Positions 1-7,710 of a stretch of 20,101 bases of DNA are shown here, in pieces (position 1 is the first letter of the stretch; every line of letters begins with the position of its first letter). Origin of the DNA: Clostridium sp. 1001275B_160808_H3 (lineage in GTDB: Bacteria; Bacillota; Clostridia; Clostridiales; Clostridiaceae); assembly GCF_015550425.1 (NCBI RefSeq), contig NZ_JADNAT010000038.1, forward strand, positions 1-20,101. Reading direction: 5' to 3'. A model generated the notes under the pieces. It was given only the letters and a program-made list of their open reading frames with translations, made no database searches and was not told the DNA's origin. Position numbers and translations under genes: made by a program.

Positions 1-55
1 ACTTCACTTCTTATTTTTTCCATATAAAATTAAGTTTAATCACTGCCATCTGCCG

Positions 56-68
56 TCGCTTTTAGCGA
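56..68. repeat. Small inverted repeat left of array 1
   Basis: TCGCT (56-60), a TTT loop and AGCGA (64-68) form a perfect 5-bp stem 34 bp before the first CRISPR repeat, in a locally less AT-rich patch (about 43-68). It may be the tail of a terminator from a gene outside the window or part of a leader. Too short to be sure. Confidence 0.25.
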
Positions 69-102
69 TTTAGTTCTATTTCTGAATTGCGAACTAACTC
101 TT

Positions 103-396
103 GATTAACATTAACATGAGATGTATTTAAATGATTCAAATATAGTTTTAATTGAACTAACAAGATCAGATTAACATTAACATGAGATGTATTTAAATGA
201 TTCAAATATAGTTTTAATTGAACTAACAAGATCAGATTAACATTAACATGAGATGTATTTAAATGATTCAAATATAGTTTTAATTGAACTAACAAGATCA
301 GATTAACATTAACATGAGATGTATTTAAATGATTCAAATATAGTTTTAATTGAACTAACAAGATCAGATTAACATTAACATGAGATGTATTTAAAT
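103..396 (+). CRISPR. CRISPR-like array 1: five identical repeats, four identical spacers
   Basis: Five perfect copies of a 30-bp repeat start at 103, 169, 235, 301 and 367. Each begins GATTAACATTAACATG and ends ATTTAAAT. They are separated by four 36-bp spacers (133-168, 199-234, 265-300, 331-366) that are all the same sequence, so the locus is a strict 66-bp tandem repeat. The repeat contains a small stem-loop (ACAT-GAG-ATGT), and its ATTTAAAT end resembles the 8-nt 5' handle of clostridial type I-B repeats. That implies transcription to the right with any leader at 1-102. Repeat and spacer lengths are normal for CRISPR, but identical spacers are not. No cas gene is visible; any would lie left of the window. 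A non-CRISPR minisatellite reading is weakened by the second array, which has the same repeat with different spacers. Confidence 0.85.
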
Positions 397-484
397 TTAC
401 AATATAAAAAAATCAGGGGACTAACGAAATATGATACCCTTGAAATCAAAATGCAAATTACATTATTTTACAATAGATGTTTTA

Positions 485-523
485 TAAATATTTAATTAAA
501 TTAATATAAAAATTAAATATTTA
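485..523. repeat. AT-rich 13-bp inverted repeat
   Basis: TAAATATTTAATT (485-497) and AATTAAATATTTA (511-523) are perfect inverted arms around a 13-nt loop. They lie between array 1 and the marR promoter. There are no G-C pairs and no T-tract after it, so it is not a typical terminator. It could insulate the regulator from upstream transcription or arise from composition. Confidence 0.35.
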
Positions 524-543
524 GTGTAATCGAAACCACTAGA

Positions 544-572
544 TTGACAAGAATTATAAATAGTTTTATAAT
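544..572 (+). promoter_or_regulatory. Consensus vegetative (SigA) promoter of the marR-like gene
   Basis: A perfect -35 TTGACA (544-549) and a perfect -10 TATAAT (567-572) are separated by exactly 17 bp. The predicted start (about 579-580) falls inside the palindrome at 575-588, so a bound repressor would block initiation. Confidence 0.85.
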
Positions 573-574
573 TA

Positions 575-588
575 GTTAGAAGTCTAAC
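575..588. promoter_or_regulatory. MarR-type operator O1
   Basis: GTTAGAAGTCTAAC is a perfect palindrome (GTTAGA-AG-TCTAAC) lying 2 bp after the -10 box of the marR-like promoter. The same element recurs at 1062-1075 and 1228-1241, supporting autorepression by the product of 608-1039. Confidence 0.75.
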
Positions 589-607
589 AAAAGTGTGGGT
601 GTAATTA

Positions 608-1039
608 ATGAGTGAAATAAAACACATTGGAAGAAAAATCAATATACTATCTCATAAAATTAAAAGAAGAATAGGTAAAGTATCCTTAGAATATGGGATA
701 AGCACTATGCAAGCAAAAATTCTAGGGTATATATTTCATCAAGCACCTAAGAGAGACATATTTCAAAAAACAATAGAAGAAGAATTTGATATTAGACGTT
801 CTTCTGTAACAAGTGTACTTTCTTTAATGGAAAAGAATGGATTAATCGAAAGAGTAAGCGTTTGTGAAGATGCTAGGTTAAAAAAGATTATATTAACAGA
901 TAAGGGAGCTGAAGTTCATAAATCTGTATATAAAGAAATTGAAACTGTAGAATCTATAATTTATAATTCATTAAGTGAAGAAGAGCTTGAATTGTTTAAT
1001 GATATATTAGAAAGGCTAAGTAAGAAGATTGCAGAGTAA
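608..1039 (+). CDS. MarR-family transcriptional repressor
   Basis: A 143-residue cytoplasmic winged helix-turn-helix protein of the MarR family, which acts as a dimer released from DNA by small ligands such as drugs or phenolics. The DNA-binding segment is at about residues 51-76 (recognition helix around RRSSVTSVLSLMEKNGLI). The wing carries the usual D-A-R-(x)3-I-x-L-T-x-x-G pattern at about 88-100, and helices at both ends would form the dimer interface. The length is typical. The start is ATG 608, preceded by a weak GTGGGTG ribosome binding site, consistent with low expression. It sits upstream of a divided ABC exporter with matching palindromes before both transcription units, so the inferred role is an autoregulated repressor of that exporter. 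The inducer is unknown. Confidence 0.9.
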   Translation: MSEIKHIGRKINILSHKIKRRIGKVSLEYGISTMQAKILGYIFHQAPKRDIFQKTIEEEFDIRRSSVTSVLSLMEKNGLIERVSVCEDARLKKIILTDKGAEVHKSVYKEIETVESIIYNSLSEEELELFNDILERLSKKIAE

Positions 1040-1052
1040 TGCAATTTTTTTT
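1028..1052 (+). terminator. Intrinsic terminator overlapping the marR stop codon
   Basis: ATTGCA (1028-1033) pairs with TGCAAT (1040-1045) around GAGTAA, which contains the gene's stop, and is followed by eight Ts (1045-1052). The stem is short but can extend by weak A-U/G-U pairs. It would limit read-through from the regulator into the exporter operon. Confidence 0.5.
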
Positions 1053-1061
1053 AGTTAATTA

Positions 1062-1075
1062 GTTAGAAGCCTAAC
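1062..1075. promoter_or_regulatory. MarR-type operator O2 (imperfect)
   Basis: GTTAGAAGCCTAAC matches O1 and O3 except for one half-site base (CCTAAC instead of TCTAAC). It lies just after the marR terminator and about 180 bp before the exporter start. No convincing -35/-10 pair could be assigned beside it. Confidence 0.6.
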
Positions 1076-1227
1076 AAATTAAATGATTATAATATTAGAT
1101 TTTATTTAAATTCTCTTACTAGATAAAGTAATAAATTTAATCGAGTAAAGATTCAAGTAAGATGTATATTATATTTTGTTGGTATGGTGGAAAGCTAATA
1201 AAAATAGAGTGATTTTTTAATACTAAG

Positions 1228-1241
1228 GTTAGAAATCTAAC
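1228..1241. promoter_or_regulatory. MarR-type operator O3 at the exporter leader
   Basis: GTTAGAAATCTAAC is a perfect palindrome (GTTAGA-AA-TCTAAC) ending only 3 bp before the exporter's AGGAGG (1245-1250). Bound repressor here would block initiation or early elongation. The -10 of the exporter promoter is not clear; TAATAC at 1218-1223 is one possibility. Confidence 0.7.
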
Positions 1242-1256
1242 AAAAGGAGGAATAGT

Positions 1257-2996
1257 ATGATTAAAAAATTAGCTAGTTATATTAGGGAGTATAAAAAAGA
1301 TTCAATTTTAACTCCTGTTTTTATTGCTTTTGAAGTAATACTTGAAGTAATTATACCTGTATTAATGGCTATGATTATTGATAATGGGGTAGAGAAGGGA
1401 AATATGAAGTATGTAACTGTACTTGGAGTAATCATGTTAGTTATGGCATTCATATCCCTAACATTTGGGGCTTTAGCTGGAAAAACTGGTGCTAAAGCAT
1501 CTACAGGATTTGCTAAAAATTTGAGAAAAGGAATGTTTTATAGAATACAAGATTATTCTTTTTCAAATATAGATAAATATTCCACAGCAGGACTTGTAAC
1601 GAGATTAACAACAGACGTAACAAATGTTCAAAATGCATATTTAATGATAATTAGAACATTAGTAAGGGCACCATTTATGCTTGTAGCAGCTATGGTAATG
1701 AGTTTCTATATTAATTCTAAGATGTCTTTAATATTCTTAGGTGCAATTATATTTCTTGGTGTTTCTTTATTTTTAGTAATTTCAAATGCTCATCCTATTT
1801 TTAAAAAGGTATTTAGAAAATATGATGATTTAAATGCTAGTGTTCAAGAAAATTTAACAGGTGTTCGTGTTGTTAAAGCTTATGTAAGAGAAGAGCATGA
1901 AACTAATAAGTTCCATAAGGCTTCACAAAATTTATATAATATGTTTGTAAAAGCAGAAAAGATAATAATTTTAAATGCACCAATAATGCAATTTACTATG
2001 TACACAATTATCTTGTTATTCTCTTGGTTTGGTGCAAAGATGATAGTATCAAATAATATGACAACTGGAGAACTTATGAGTTTATTCACATATGCTGGTA
2101 ATATTTTAATGAGTCTTATGATGATGTCAATGGTATTTGTTATGGTTACAATGGCAAAATCATCAGGAGAAAGAATTATTGAAGTATTAGAAGAAGAAAG
2201 TGATTTAAAAAATCCTGAAAATCCTATATATAAAGTTAAGGATGGTTCTATTGAATTTGATAATGTTAACTTTAGTTACAGTAAAAAAGAAGATAATTTA
2301 AATTTAGAAAATATAAACTTAAATATAAAATCAGGTGAAACTGTTGGAATCATAGGTGGAACAGGAAGTGCAAAATCAACATTTGTTCAACTTATTCCAA
2401 GACTTTATGACGTAACAAGTGGATCATTAAAGATTGGTGGAGTAGATGTTAGAGATTATGATATTGAAACATTAAGGAATGAAGTTTCTATGGTTCTTCA
2501 AAAGAACGTACTTTTCTCAGGAACTATAAAAGAAAACCTAAGATGGGGTAATAAAAATGCTACTGATGCAGAAATTGTACAGGCGTGTAATGCAGCACAA
2601 GCTAGTGAGTTTATAGAAAACTTCCCTGATAAATATGATACCTATATTGAACAAGGTGGTACAAATGTATCAGGTGGACAAAAGCAAAGATTATGTATTG
2701 CAAGAGCATTACTTAAAAAACCAAAAATATTAATTTTAGATGATTCAACAAGTGCAGTTGATACAAAAACAGATGCATTAATTAGAAAATCATTTAAAGA
2801 ATCAATTCCAGATACTACAAAAATAATTATTGCACAACGTATTTCTTCAGTTGAAGATGCAGATAAGATAATAGTATTAAATGATGGTAAAATCGATGGA
2901 ATTGGAACTCACGAAGAGTTATTAAAAACAAATGAAATATACAAAGAAGTATATGATTGTCAAGTGAAAGGAGCTGGTGAAGATGAAGCCAAATAA
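1257..2996 (+). CDS. ABC exporter subunit with degenerate ATPase site (first half of heterodimer)
   Basis: A 579-residue half-transporter with an N-terminal six-helix transmembrane domain (about 15-300) and a C-terminal ATPase domain (about 330-570). The Walker A is GGTGSAKS (367-374), with Ala in place of the last Gly. The signature is canonical VSGGQ (471-475). The Walker B ends in D495-D496, so the catalytic Glu is Asp, and the H-loop His is Gln (Q527). In heterodimeric exporters of the BmrCD/LmrCD/TM287-288 type this is the subunit that carries the degenerate nucleotide site but donates the good signature to its partner. A strong AGGAGG lies 6 bp before ATG 1257. The gene overlaps the next one by 14 bp, so the two are co-translated. 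Probable substrates are drugs or lipophilic toxins; the exact substrate cannot be read from sequence. Confidence 0.92.
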   Translation: MIKKLASYIREYKKDSILTPVFIAFEVILEVIIPVLMAMIIDNGVEKGNMKYVTVLGVIMLVMAFISLTFGALAGKTGAKASTGFAKNLRKGMFYRIQDYSFSNIDKYSTAGLVTRLTTDVTNVQNAYLMIIRTLVRAPFMLVAAMVMSFYINSKMSLIFLGAIIFLGVSLFLVISNAHPIFKKVFRKYDDLNASVQENLTGVRVVKAYVREEHETNKFHKASQNLYNMFVKAEKIIILNAPIMQFTMYTIILLFSWFGAKMIVSNNMTTGELMSLFTYAGNILMSLMMMSMVFVMVTMAKSSGERIIEVLEEESDLKNPENPIYKVKDGSIEFDNVNFSYSKKEDNLNLENINLNIKSGETVGIIGGTGSAKSTFVQLIPRLYDVTSGSLKIGGVDVRDYDIETLRNEVSMVLQKNVLFSGTIKENLRWGNKNATDAEIVQACNAAQASEFIENFPDKYDTYIEQGGTNVSGGQKQRLCIARALLKKPKILILDDSTSAVDTKTDALIRKSFKESIPDTTKIIIAQRISSVEDADKIIVLNDGKIDGIGTHEELLKTNEIYKEVYDCQVKGAGEDEAK

Positions 2997-4917
2997 TGGA
3001 CAAAGATCAAAAAGCCATGGCCCAGGAGCACCAGGGAAAATGCCAGTTGGAAGAAAAAGCAAAAATCCAATGAAGACATTAAGTAGACTTTTGGGTTATG
3101 TCTTTAAAGAATATAAATTTCAATTTATAATTGTTGTAATTTGTATATTAATTAGTTCACTTGCAACTATAGCAAGTACATTATTTCTTAAAACTTTAAT
3201 AGATGATTATATAACGCCATTTTTAGGTCAATCAAATCCTAACTTTGGACCATTATTAAAGACAATTGGAATGATGGCAGTAATATATTATATAGGAACA
3301 TTTTCAACCTATTTATACAACAGAATTATGGTAGTTGTTGCTCAAGGAAGTCTTAAAAAGATTAGAGATGACATGTTTGAGCATATGGAAGGTTTACCAA
3401 TAAAGTACTTTGATACTCATCCTCATGGAGAAGTAATGAGCTTATATACTAATGATACAGATACATTAAGACAAATGATAAGCCAAAGCTTACCACAATT
3501 AGTATCATCTGTAATAACAGTAGTTAGTGTATTTATATCAATGATAGTTCTAAGTCTTCCACTTACTATAGTTGCACTAGTAATGATTTTTATAATGTTT
3601 AGAGTTATAAAAGTAATTGGTGGAAAAAGTTCACTTTACTTTGGAAAGCAACAAAGAGATTTAGGAAAAGTTAATGGATTTATCGAAGAAATGATGGAAG
3701 GACAAAAAGTAGTTAAAGTCTTTTGTCATGAAGATGAATCAAAAATTGATTTTGATAAATTAAATGAAAATTTATGTGATAGCGCATATAAAGCTAATAC
3801 TTTTGCAAATATCTTAATGCCTATTATGGGTAACTTAGGTTATATAAACTATGTTCTTACAGCAATTGTTGGTGGTATTTTAGCTATAAAAGGAGTTGGT
3901 GGATTTACATTAGGTGCTCTTGCATCATTCTTGCAACTTACAAGGAATCTAAATCAACCAATATCACAAATGTCACAACAATTTAATGCAGTAATTATGG
4001 CACTAGCTGGTGCAGAAAGAATATTTGAACTTTTAGATGAAAAGCATGAAACTGATGATGGATATGTTACATTAGTTAATGCTAAAGTAAAAGAAAATGG
4101 AGAATTAGAAGAAGTTAAAGAACGTACAGGAATATGGGCTTGGAAACATCCTCATGGCGATGGTACAATAACTTACACAAGAATGCTTGGAGATATGGTA
4201 TTTGATGATGTAGACTTTGGATATGATGAAAAGAAGATAATTCTTCATAATATAAAATTATTTGCAAAGCCAGGCCAAAAAGTAGCTTTTGTTGGAGCAA
4301 CAGGTGCAGGTAAAACTACAATAACTAATTTAATTAATAGATTCTATGATATTCAAGATGGTAAAATCAGATACGATGGAATCAATATTAATAAAATTAA
4401 AAAAGATGATTTAAGAAGATCACTAGGAATAGTTCTTCAAGATACTCATCTATTTACAGGAACAATAGCAGATAACATTAGATATGGTAAGCTAGATGCA
4501 ACTGATGAAGAAGTATTTGCGGCTGCAAAACTAGCAAATGCAGATACATTTATTAAGCATTTACCACAAGGTTACGATACAATGATAACAGGTGATGGAG
4601 CTAATTTATCACAAGGACAAAGACAACTATTAGCAATTGCTAGAGCTGCCATTGCAGATCCTCCAGTATTAATACTAGATGAAGCAACATCAAGTATAGA
4701 TACAAGAACTGAAGCAATAGTTCAAGAAGGTATGGATAAACTTATGCATGGTAGAACAGTATTTGTTATTGCTCATAGACTTTCTACAGTTAAGAACTCA
4801 GATGTAATTATGGTTCTTGAGCAAGGAAGAATAATAGAACGTGGAAATCATGATGATTTAATAGAGCAAAAAGGAAAATACTATCAACTTTATACAGGAG
4901 CTTTCGAGCTACAATAG
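2983..4917 (+). CDS. ABC exporter subunit with catalytic ATPase site (second half of heterodimer)
   Basis: A 644-residue half-transporter. It has a basic, glycine/proline-rich N-terminus (1-30), six membrane helices (about 45-340) and an ATPase domain (about 405-640). The Walker A is GATGAGKT (438-445), the Walker B carries catalytic E567, and the H-loop has H598, so this subunit has the hydrolysing site. Its own signature is the altered LSQGQ (542-546), which would face the partner's degenerate site. An extra segment of roughly 45 residues (about 355-403, rich in charged residues and ending near WAWKHPHGDG) lies between the two domains. ATG 2983 was chosen because AAAGGAG (2967-2973) is 9 bp upstream; the in-frame GTG at 2977 is too close to it. 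It overlaps the upstream gene, as expected for a stoichiometric heterodimer. Confidence 0.92.
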   Translation: MKPNNGQRSKSHGPGAPGKMPVGRKSKNPMKTLSRLLGYVFKEYKFQFIIVVICILISSLATIASTLFLKTLIDDYITPFLGQSNPNFGPLLKTIGMMAVIYYIGTFSTYLYNRIMVVVAQGSLKKIRDDMFEHMEGLPIKYFDTHPHGEVMSLYTNDTDTLRQMISQSLPQLVSSVITVVSVFISMIVLSLPLTIVALVMIFIMFRVIKVIGGKSSLYFGKQQRDLGKVNGFIEEMMEGQKVVKVFCHEDESKIDFDKLNENLCDSAYKANTFANILMPIMGNLGYINYVLTAIVGGILAIKGVGGFTLGALASFLQLTRNLNQPISQMSQQFNAVIMALAGAERIFELLDEKHETDDGYVTLVNAKVKENGELEEVKERTGIWAWKHPHGDGTITYTRMLGDMVFDDVDFGYDEKKIILHNIKLFAKPGQKVAFVGATGAGKTTITNLINRFYDIQDGKIRYDGININKIKKDDLRRSLGIVLQDTHLFTGTIADNIRYGKLDATDEEVFAAAKLANADTFIKHLPQGYDTMITGDGANLSQGQRQLLAIARAAIADPPVLILDEATSSIDTRTEAIVQEGMDKLMHGRTVFVIAHRLSTVKNSDVIMVLEQGRIIERGNHDDLIEQKGKYYQLYTGAFELQ

Positions 4918-4922
4918 ATATG

Positions 4923-4955
4923 AAAATCTCAAGTATTTATGTACTTGGGATTTTT
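4923..4955 (+). terminator. Intrinsic terminator of the ABC exporter operon
   Basis: AAATCTCAAGTA (4924-4935) pairs with TACTTGGGATTT (4942-4953) over 12 bp with one G-U pair, loop TTTATG, then a T-run to 4955. It starts 7 bp after the exporter stop codon. Confidence 0.85.
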
Positions 4956-5210
4956 ATTATGTCTTTTAATTAATTATAAGGATAGAAGTGATAATGATGT
5001 ATAAGTTAAGTTATTAACTTTATTTTTCATATATTTAGTTTTGCCTTTTTCCTCATATACGTAAGATTAGGGCAATTATTGTTTTAATTATAAGATGTTT
5101 ACAAAAGATTATAGTATTATGAAATTTACGGTAAAATAGAAATAGGAATAAGAGAAGAAGATTCTTAAAAGAAATAATTAATTATTTTAATTTTGATTAG
5201 GTAACAAAAA

Positions 5211-5477
5211 ATGTTTAAGAAAATATTTAAAATGAAATGTCCTGCATGCAAATCTGTAATGATTGATGAAATAGATATATTTCAACACAAACCATATGAG
5301 TGTATCAATTGTAAAACATTACTTAAAGTATCTAATTTATATAAAATTGGGTATATAATTTTTGTATTTTTAACTTTTTTAATAAGTATTTCTATTGCTG
5401 ATAAATTAATTTATGAAAATACCGTTTTTCAGAAAGTTTTTATTCGTCCATTAATTGCTGAAGAATCTATCTATTAG
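5211..5477 (+). CDS. Small zinc-ribbon membrane protein, function unknown
   Basis: An 88-residue protein with two CxxC pairs (CPAC near residues 10-13 and CINC near 31-34), spaced as in a small zinc ribbon, then one hydrophobic helix (about residues 46-63, IGYIIFVFLTFLISISIA) and a short C-terminal tail. This suggests a metal-binding cytoplasmic head anchored to the membrane. The ribosome binding site before ATG 5211 is poor (only AGG about 10 bp upstream). The next in-frame ATG has none either, so the start is not certain. The gene stands alone between a terminator and mtnN. I do not recognise a named family. The preceding 255 bp (4956-5210) hold only weak hairpins and no convincing gene. 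Confidence 0.6.
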   Translation: MFKKIFKMKCPACKSVMIDEIDIFQHKPYECINCKTLLKVSNLYKIGYIIFVFLTFLISISIADKLIYENTVFQKVFIRPLIAEESIY

Positions 5478-5487
5478 AGTAATAACC

Positions 5488-5511
5488 TAGATATATTAAT
5501 AATATATCCTA
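5488..5511. terminator. Weak AT-rich hairpin after the zinc-ribbon gene
   Basis: TAGATATAT and ATATATCCTA can pair with one bulged C around a short loop, 11 bp after the stop codon. There is no T-tract, so terminator function is doubtful. Confidence 0.25.
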
Positions 5512-5640
5512 ATAAATTATTAAAATGTATAAAGGACATGAAAAGAATTTGTAGAAATATATTTACGATAGATATTGTTAATTTTAGAATGGTTTATTAA
5601 TAGGATAACAGAAATAAATGGTGAAATGGGAGATGAATTT

Positions 5641-6327
5641 ATGAAAATAGGAATTATAGGCCCTTCAGAAGATGAAATAAAACCTTTTATTGATGAACTT
5701 TCAACCGAGAAATTAGAAGAACATGCAATGCTAAAGTTTTATATCGGTAAATATGAGAATATAGATATTGTTGTATTATATTGTGGTGTTTGTAAAGTTA
5801 ATGCAGCAATTGCAGCTCAAATTTTAATAGACAAGTTTCAAGTGAATCATATTATTGTAACGGGAGTAGCAGGGGCAATAGATAAAAACTTAAATATTGG
5901 AGATACAGTTATTTCAACAGAAGTAGCATACCATGATGTTGCAGAAGAGATTTTAACAGAGTATCATCCATGGATGAAGACAATATATTTTGAAAGTGAT
6001 AAAAAGTTATTATCGTTATGTAGGATAATAGTGAATGAAAATGCTTATAGTCAAAATATACTATTTGGGAAAATAGTAACTGGTGAAGCATTTATAGATA
6101 ATAAAGGACGAAGTGAAATAATATCAAAATTTAATCCACTTTGTGTAGATATGGAAACAGCAAGTATTGCTCATGTTTGTTATGTAAATGAAATTCCTTT
6201 TATAGCAATTAGGTCAATAACAGATACTGAGGATGAAAGTGGGGTAGATGTTTTTGAATCTAATTGTTCAATTGCATCTAAAAATTCTGTTGATATCGTA
6301 AAAAAGATATTAGAATTATTAGAATAA
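5641..6327 (+). CDS. mtnN: 5'-methylthioadenosine/S-adenosylhomocysteine nucleosidase
   Basis: Cleaves MTA, SAH and 5'-deoxyadenosine to adenine plus the thioribose or ribose sugar. This is the cytoplasmic step that clears SAM by-products and feeds methionine salvage and AI-2 synthesis. The 228-residue length matches the family (about 230). It opens with MKIGIIG and keeps the catalytic and binding residues in the Escherichia coli positions: E12, the GVAG loop (75-78), the GEAFIDN segment (148-154), E172 in VDMETASIAHVC, and D195 in RSITD. ATG 5641 is chosen because GGGAG (5628-5632) is 8 bp upstream; a longer open frame from about 5575 would add 22 residues absent from the family. The gene looks monocistronic. 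Confidence 0.9.
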   Translation: MKIGIIGPSEDEIKPFIDELSTEKLEEHAMLKFYIGKYENIDIVVLYCGVCKVNAAIAAQILIDKFQVNHIIVTGVAGAIDKNLNIGDTVISTEVAYHDVAEEILTEYHPWMKTIYFESDKKLLSLCRIIVNENAYSQNILFGKIVTGEAFIDNKGRSEIISKFNPLCVDMETASIAHVCYVNEIPFIAIRSITDTEDESGVDVFESNCSIASKNSVDIVKKILELLE

Positions 6328-6396
6328 AAGATGGCTTAATGGAGAAATGAACTTAAAATTAATAAAAAGTATTATCCGCAAGAATTTTTTATATCA

Positions 6397-6534
6397 ATGA
6401 TGGTATGTCTTTTAATAAAGTTTATTAACACTATTAAAATTAAGTCGGTAAATAAGTATGTTAAATTTATATTTGTAGTCACAGTGCTACAATTTATGAT
6501 AACTATAATCGTAATAATACTATTATATAATTAA
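6397..6534 (+). CDS. Possible small membrane peptide (low confidence)
   Basis: A 45-codon open frame starting ATGATG encodes a basic N-terminal half followed by a hydrophobic stretch (FIFVVTVLQFMITIIVIILL), i.e. one membrane helix. No ribosome binding site is visible. A 17-codon frame (ATG 6347) ends in a TGA overlapping this ATG, so the two could be coupled or be pieces of one frameshifted gene. It occupies the 360-bp gap after mtnN, in which nothing else is seen except the terminator at 6594-6634. Confidence 0.3.
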   Translation: MMVCLLIKFINTIKIKSVNKYVKFIFVVTVLQFMITIIVIILLYN

Positions 6535-6593
6535 AAGATAAGTTAGTTAATCAATTATTATAAAATTAAGAGTAAAAATACATTGAATAAAAT

Positions 6594-6634
6594 AAAAAGC
6601 TTGATAGCTTATTATGGAAGTTATCAAGCTTTTT
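6594..6634. terminator. Bidirectional terminator between convergent genes
   Basis: Arms of 17 bp (6594-6610 and 6618-6634, core AAGCTTGATA/TATCAAGCTT) with one G-U pair and a 7-nt loop. Runs of A before and T after make it work on both strands. It serves the rightward mtnN side and could also catch read-through, downstream of the leftward lipoprotein gene. Confidence 0.8.
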
Positions 6635-6687
6635 ATTATAAACAATATTAAAGTTACAAAATCAAACTTTTTATTATAAGGAAAATG

Positions 6688-7446
6688 CTAAAGATTAGGA
6701 TCGTAAACAAGCCGATAATAGCAATTATTATTTTCTATTCTAATAACTTCATATCTATCGTCATCAATTTTATTAAAGAACACCATATAGTCTTTATTTT
6801 TCTTAGAACTCATATCATTTATATAACTATTTATTTTTTCATAATCTAAATTATTAATTCCAACTAAATTATTTCTAAATTCATTTAATTTCGAATTCTT
6901 AAAATTAAATTGCTCATCTATATTTTCTATTGAAGCTTTATATATTATATGAGAAAAGGTATTGTTTTCAGGAGTTCTTAAGTTTTGGTCTATTTGTGTT
7001 ATGTCAATACTTATATTGACGTTTAAGACATCATCTTCCGTAAAATAATTAACAGTTTCTGAACCTTTTGAGGATAAAATTTCTAACAGATTTACACCAT
7101 GCTCTGCATCAAATCTACCGATTCTATCTTGAATAGGCTCAACATACTTCAAATCTAAAGAGTTAATTTTACAAAATTCCTTAATTAAATTTATTCCTTG
7201 TATGTATTTATCTACAAAGGTGTAATTTCTTAATTCAGGATTATCAACATTTTTACTGTTATCAGGAATTTCAATTTTATTTTTATCTTCTATAATGTTA
7301 TTCAAAGTAGTATTATTAGTTTCTTCATTAGTATCTTCAGTTATAATTGAATCGTTATCTTCAGATTTACTTTTAAGTTGAACTTTATTGCAACCAATTA
7401 AAAATATACTTAATGTACATAGTGCGATTAATTTAGAAAATTTCAT
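6688..7446 (-). CDS. Lipoprotein of unknown function
   Basis: A 252-residue protein with a lipoprotein signal peptide: positive N-terminus, hydrophobic core and lipobox LIGC with C19 as the lipidated residue. It should sit on the outer face of the membrane. A low-complexity Ser/Asp/Glu/Asn-rich linker (about 25-75) precedes a mature domain with predicted mixed alpha/beta character, with no catalytic motif that I recognise. The start is ATG 7446 (minus), with AAGGTG 6 bp upstream; an in-frame GTG three codons earlier overlaps that site and was rejected. It is transcribed toward mtnN and shares the bidirectional terminator. Its upstream region (7447-7710) carries no other gene. Confidence 0.8.
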   Translation of the reverse strand: MKFSKLIALCTLSIFLIGCNKVQLKSKSEDNDSIITEDTNEETNNTTLNNIIEDKNKIEIPDNSKNVDNPELRNYTFVDKYIQGINLIKEFCKINSLDLKYVEPIQDRIGRFDAEHGVNLLEILSSKGSETVNYFTEDDVLNVNISIDITQIDQNLRTPENNTFSHIIYKASIENIDEQFNFKNSKLNEFRNNLVGINNLDYEKINSYINDMSSKKNKDYMVFFNKIDDDRYEVIRIENNNCYYRLVYDPNL

Positions 7447-7710
7447 TTGCAACACCTTATTACAAATATTTACTTTAAATATATTATATAATAAATATTA
7501 TGTTTATTCCATATAGAATTAATAGAATGTAGTTTTACAAAATATGTTATAACTTATATAGAGATAGAGTTTAATAACAAATATTAAATATTTATAATTA
7601 AGGATGGTATATAAATAAATTTCATTCACTTTTAATACGGATGGTAAAAGTCTTATTAATTCTAGTATTTACATGGATTTTGCTAAAATATATAATTTAA
7701 GAAACACTTA

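Noticed and set aside
67..102. Possible diverged extra spacer left of array 1
   Set aside because: The 36 bp before the first repeat start with GATT and contain GAACTAAC like the spacer, but overall identity is near what AT-rich sequence gives by chance, and no repeat precedes it at 37-66.
62..361. 99-codon open frame on the minus strand with a 22-residue internal repeat
   Set aside because: It exists only because the CRISPR-like unit is 66 bp, a multiple of three, with no stop in one frame. No ribosome site or family resemblance; it runs through the array.
1076..1227. Separate strong promoter for the exporter operon
   Set aside because: Several TATA-like hexamers occur, but none has a -35 box at 16-18 bp. 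The promoter must exist or overlap O2/O3, but I cannot place it.
4115..4300. Antisense open frame inside the second ABC subunit
   Set aside because: Lies wholly within a well-supported gene and shows no ribosome site or family features.
4990..5100. Riboswitch-like region after the exporter operon
   Set aside because: Weak inverted repeats (AAGTTA/TAACTT, TTGCC/GGCAA) are present, but no known riboswitch core or conserved pairing could be recognised.
7660..7688. Possible additional degenerate CRISPR repeat before array 2
   Set aside because: ACATGGATTTTGCTAAAAT loosely recalls the repeat but needs several gaps, and it would leave a spacer of only about 22 bp.
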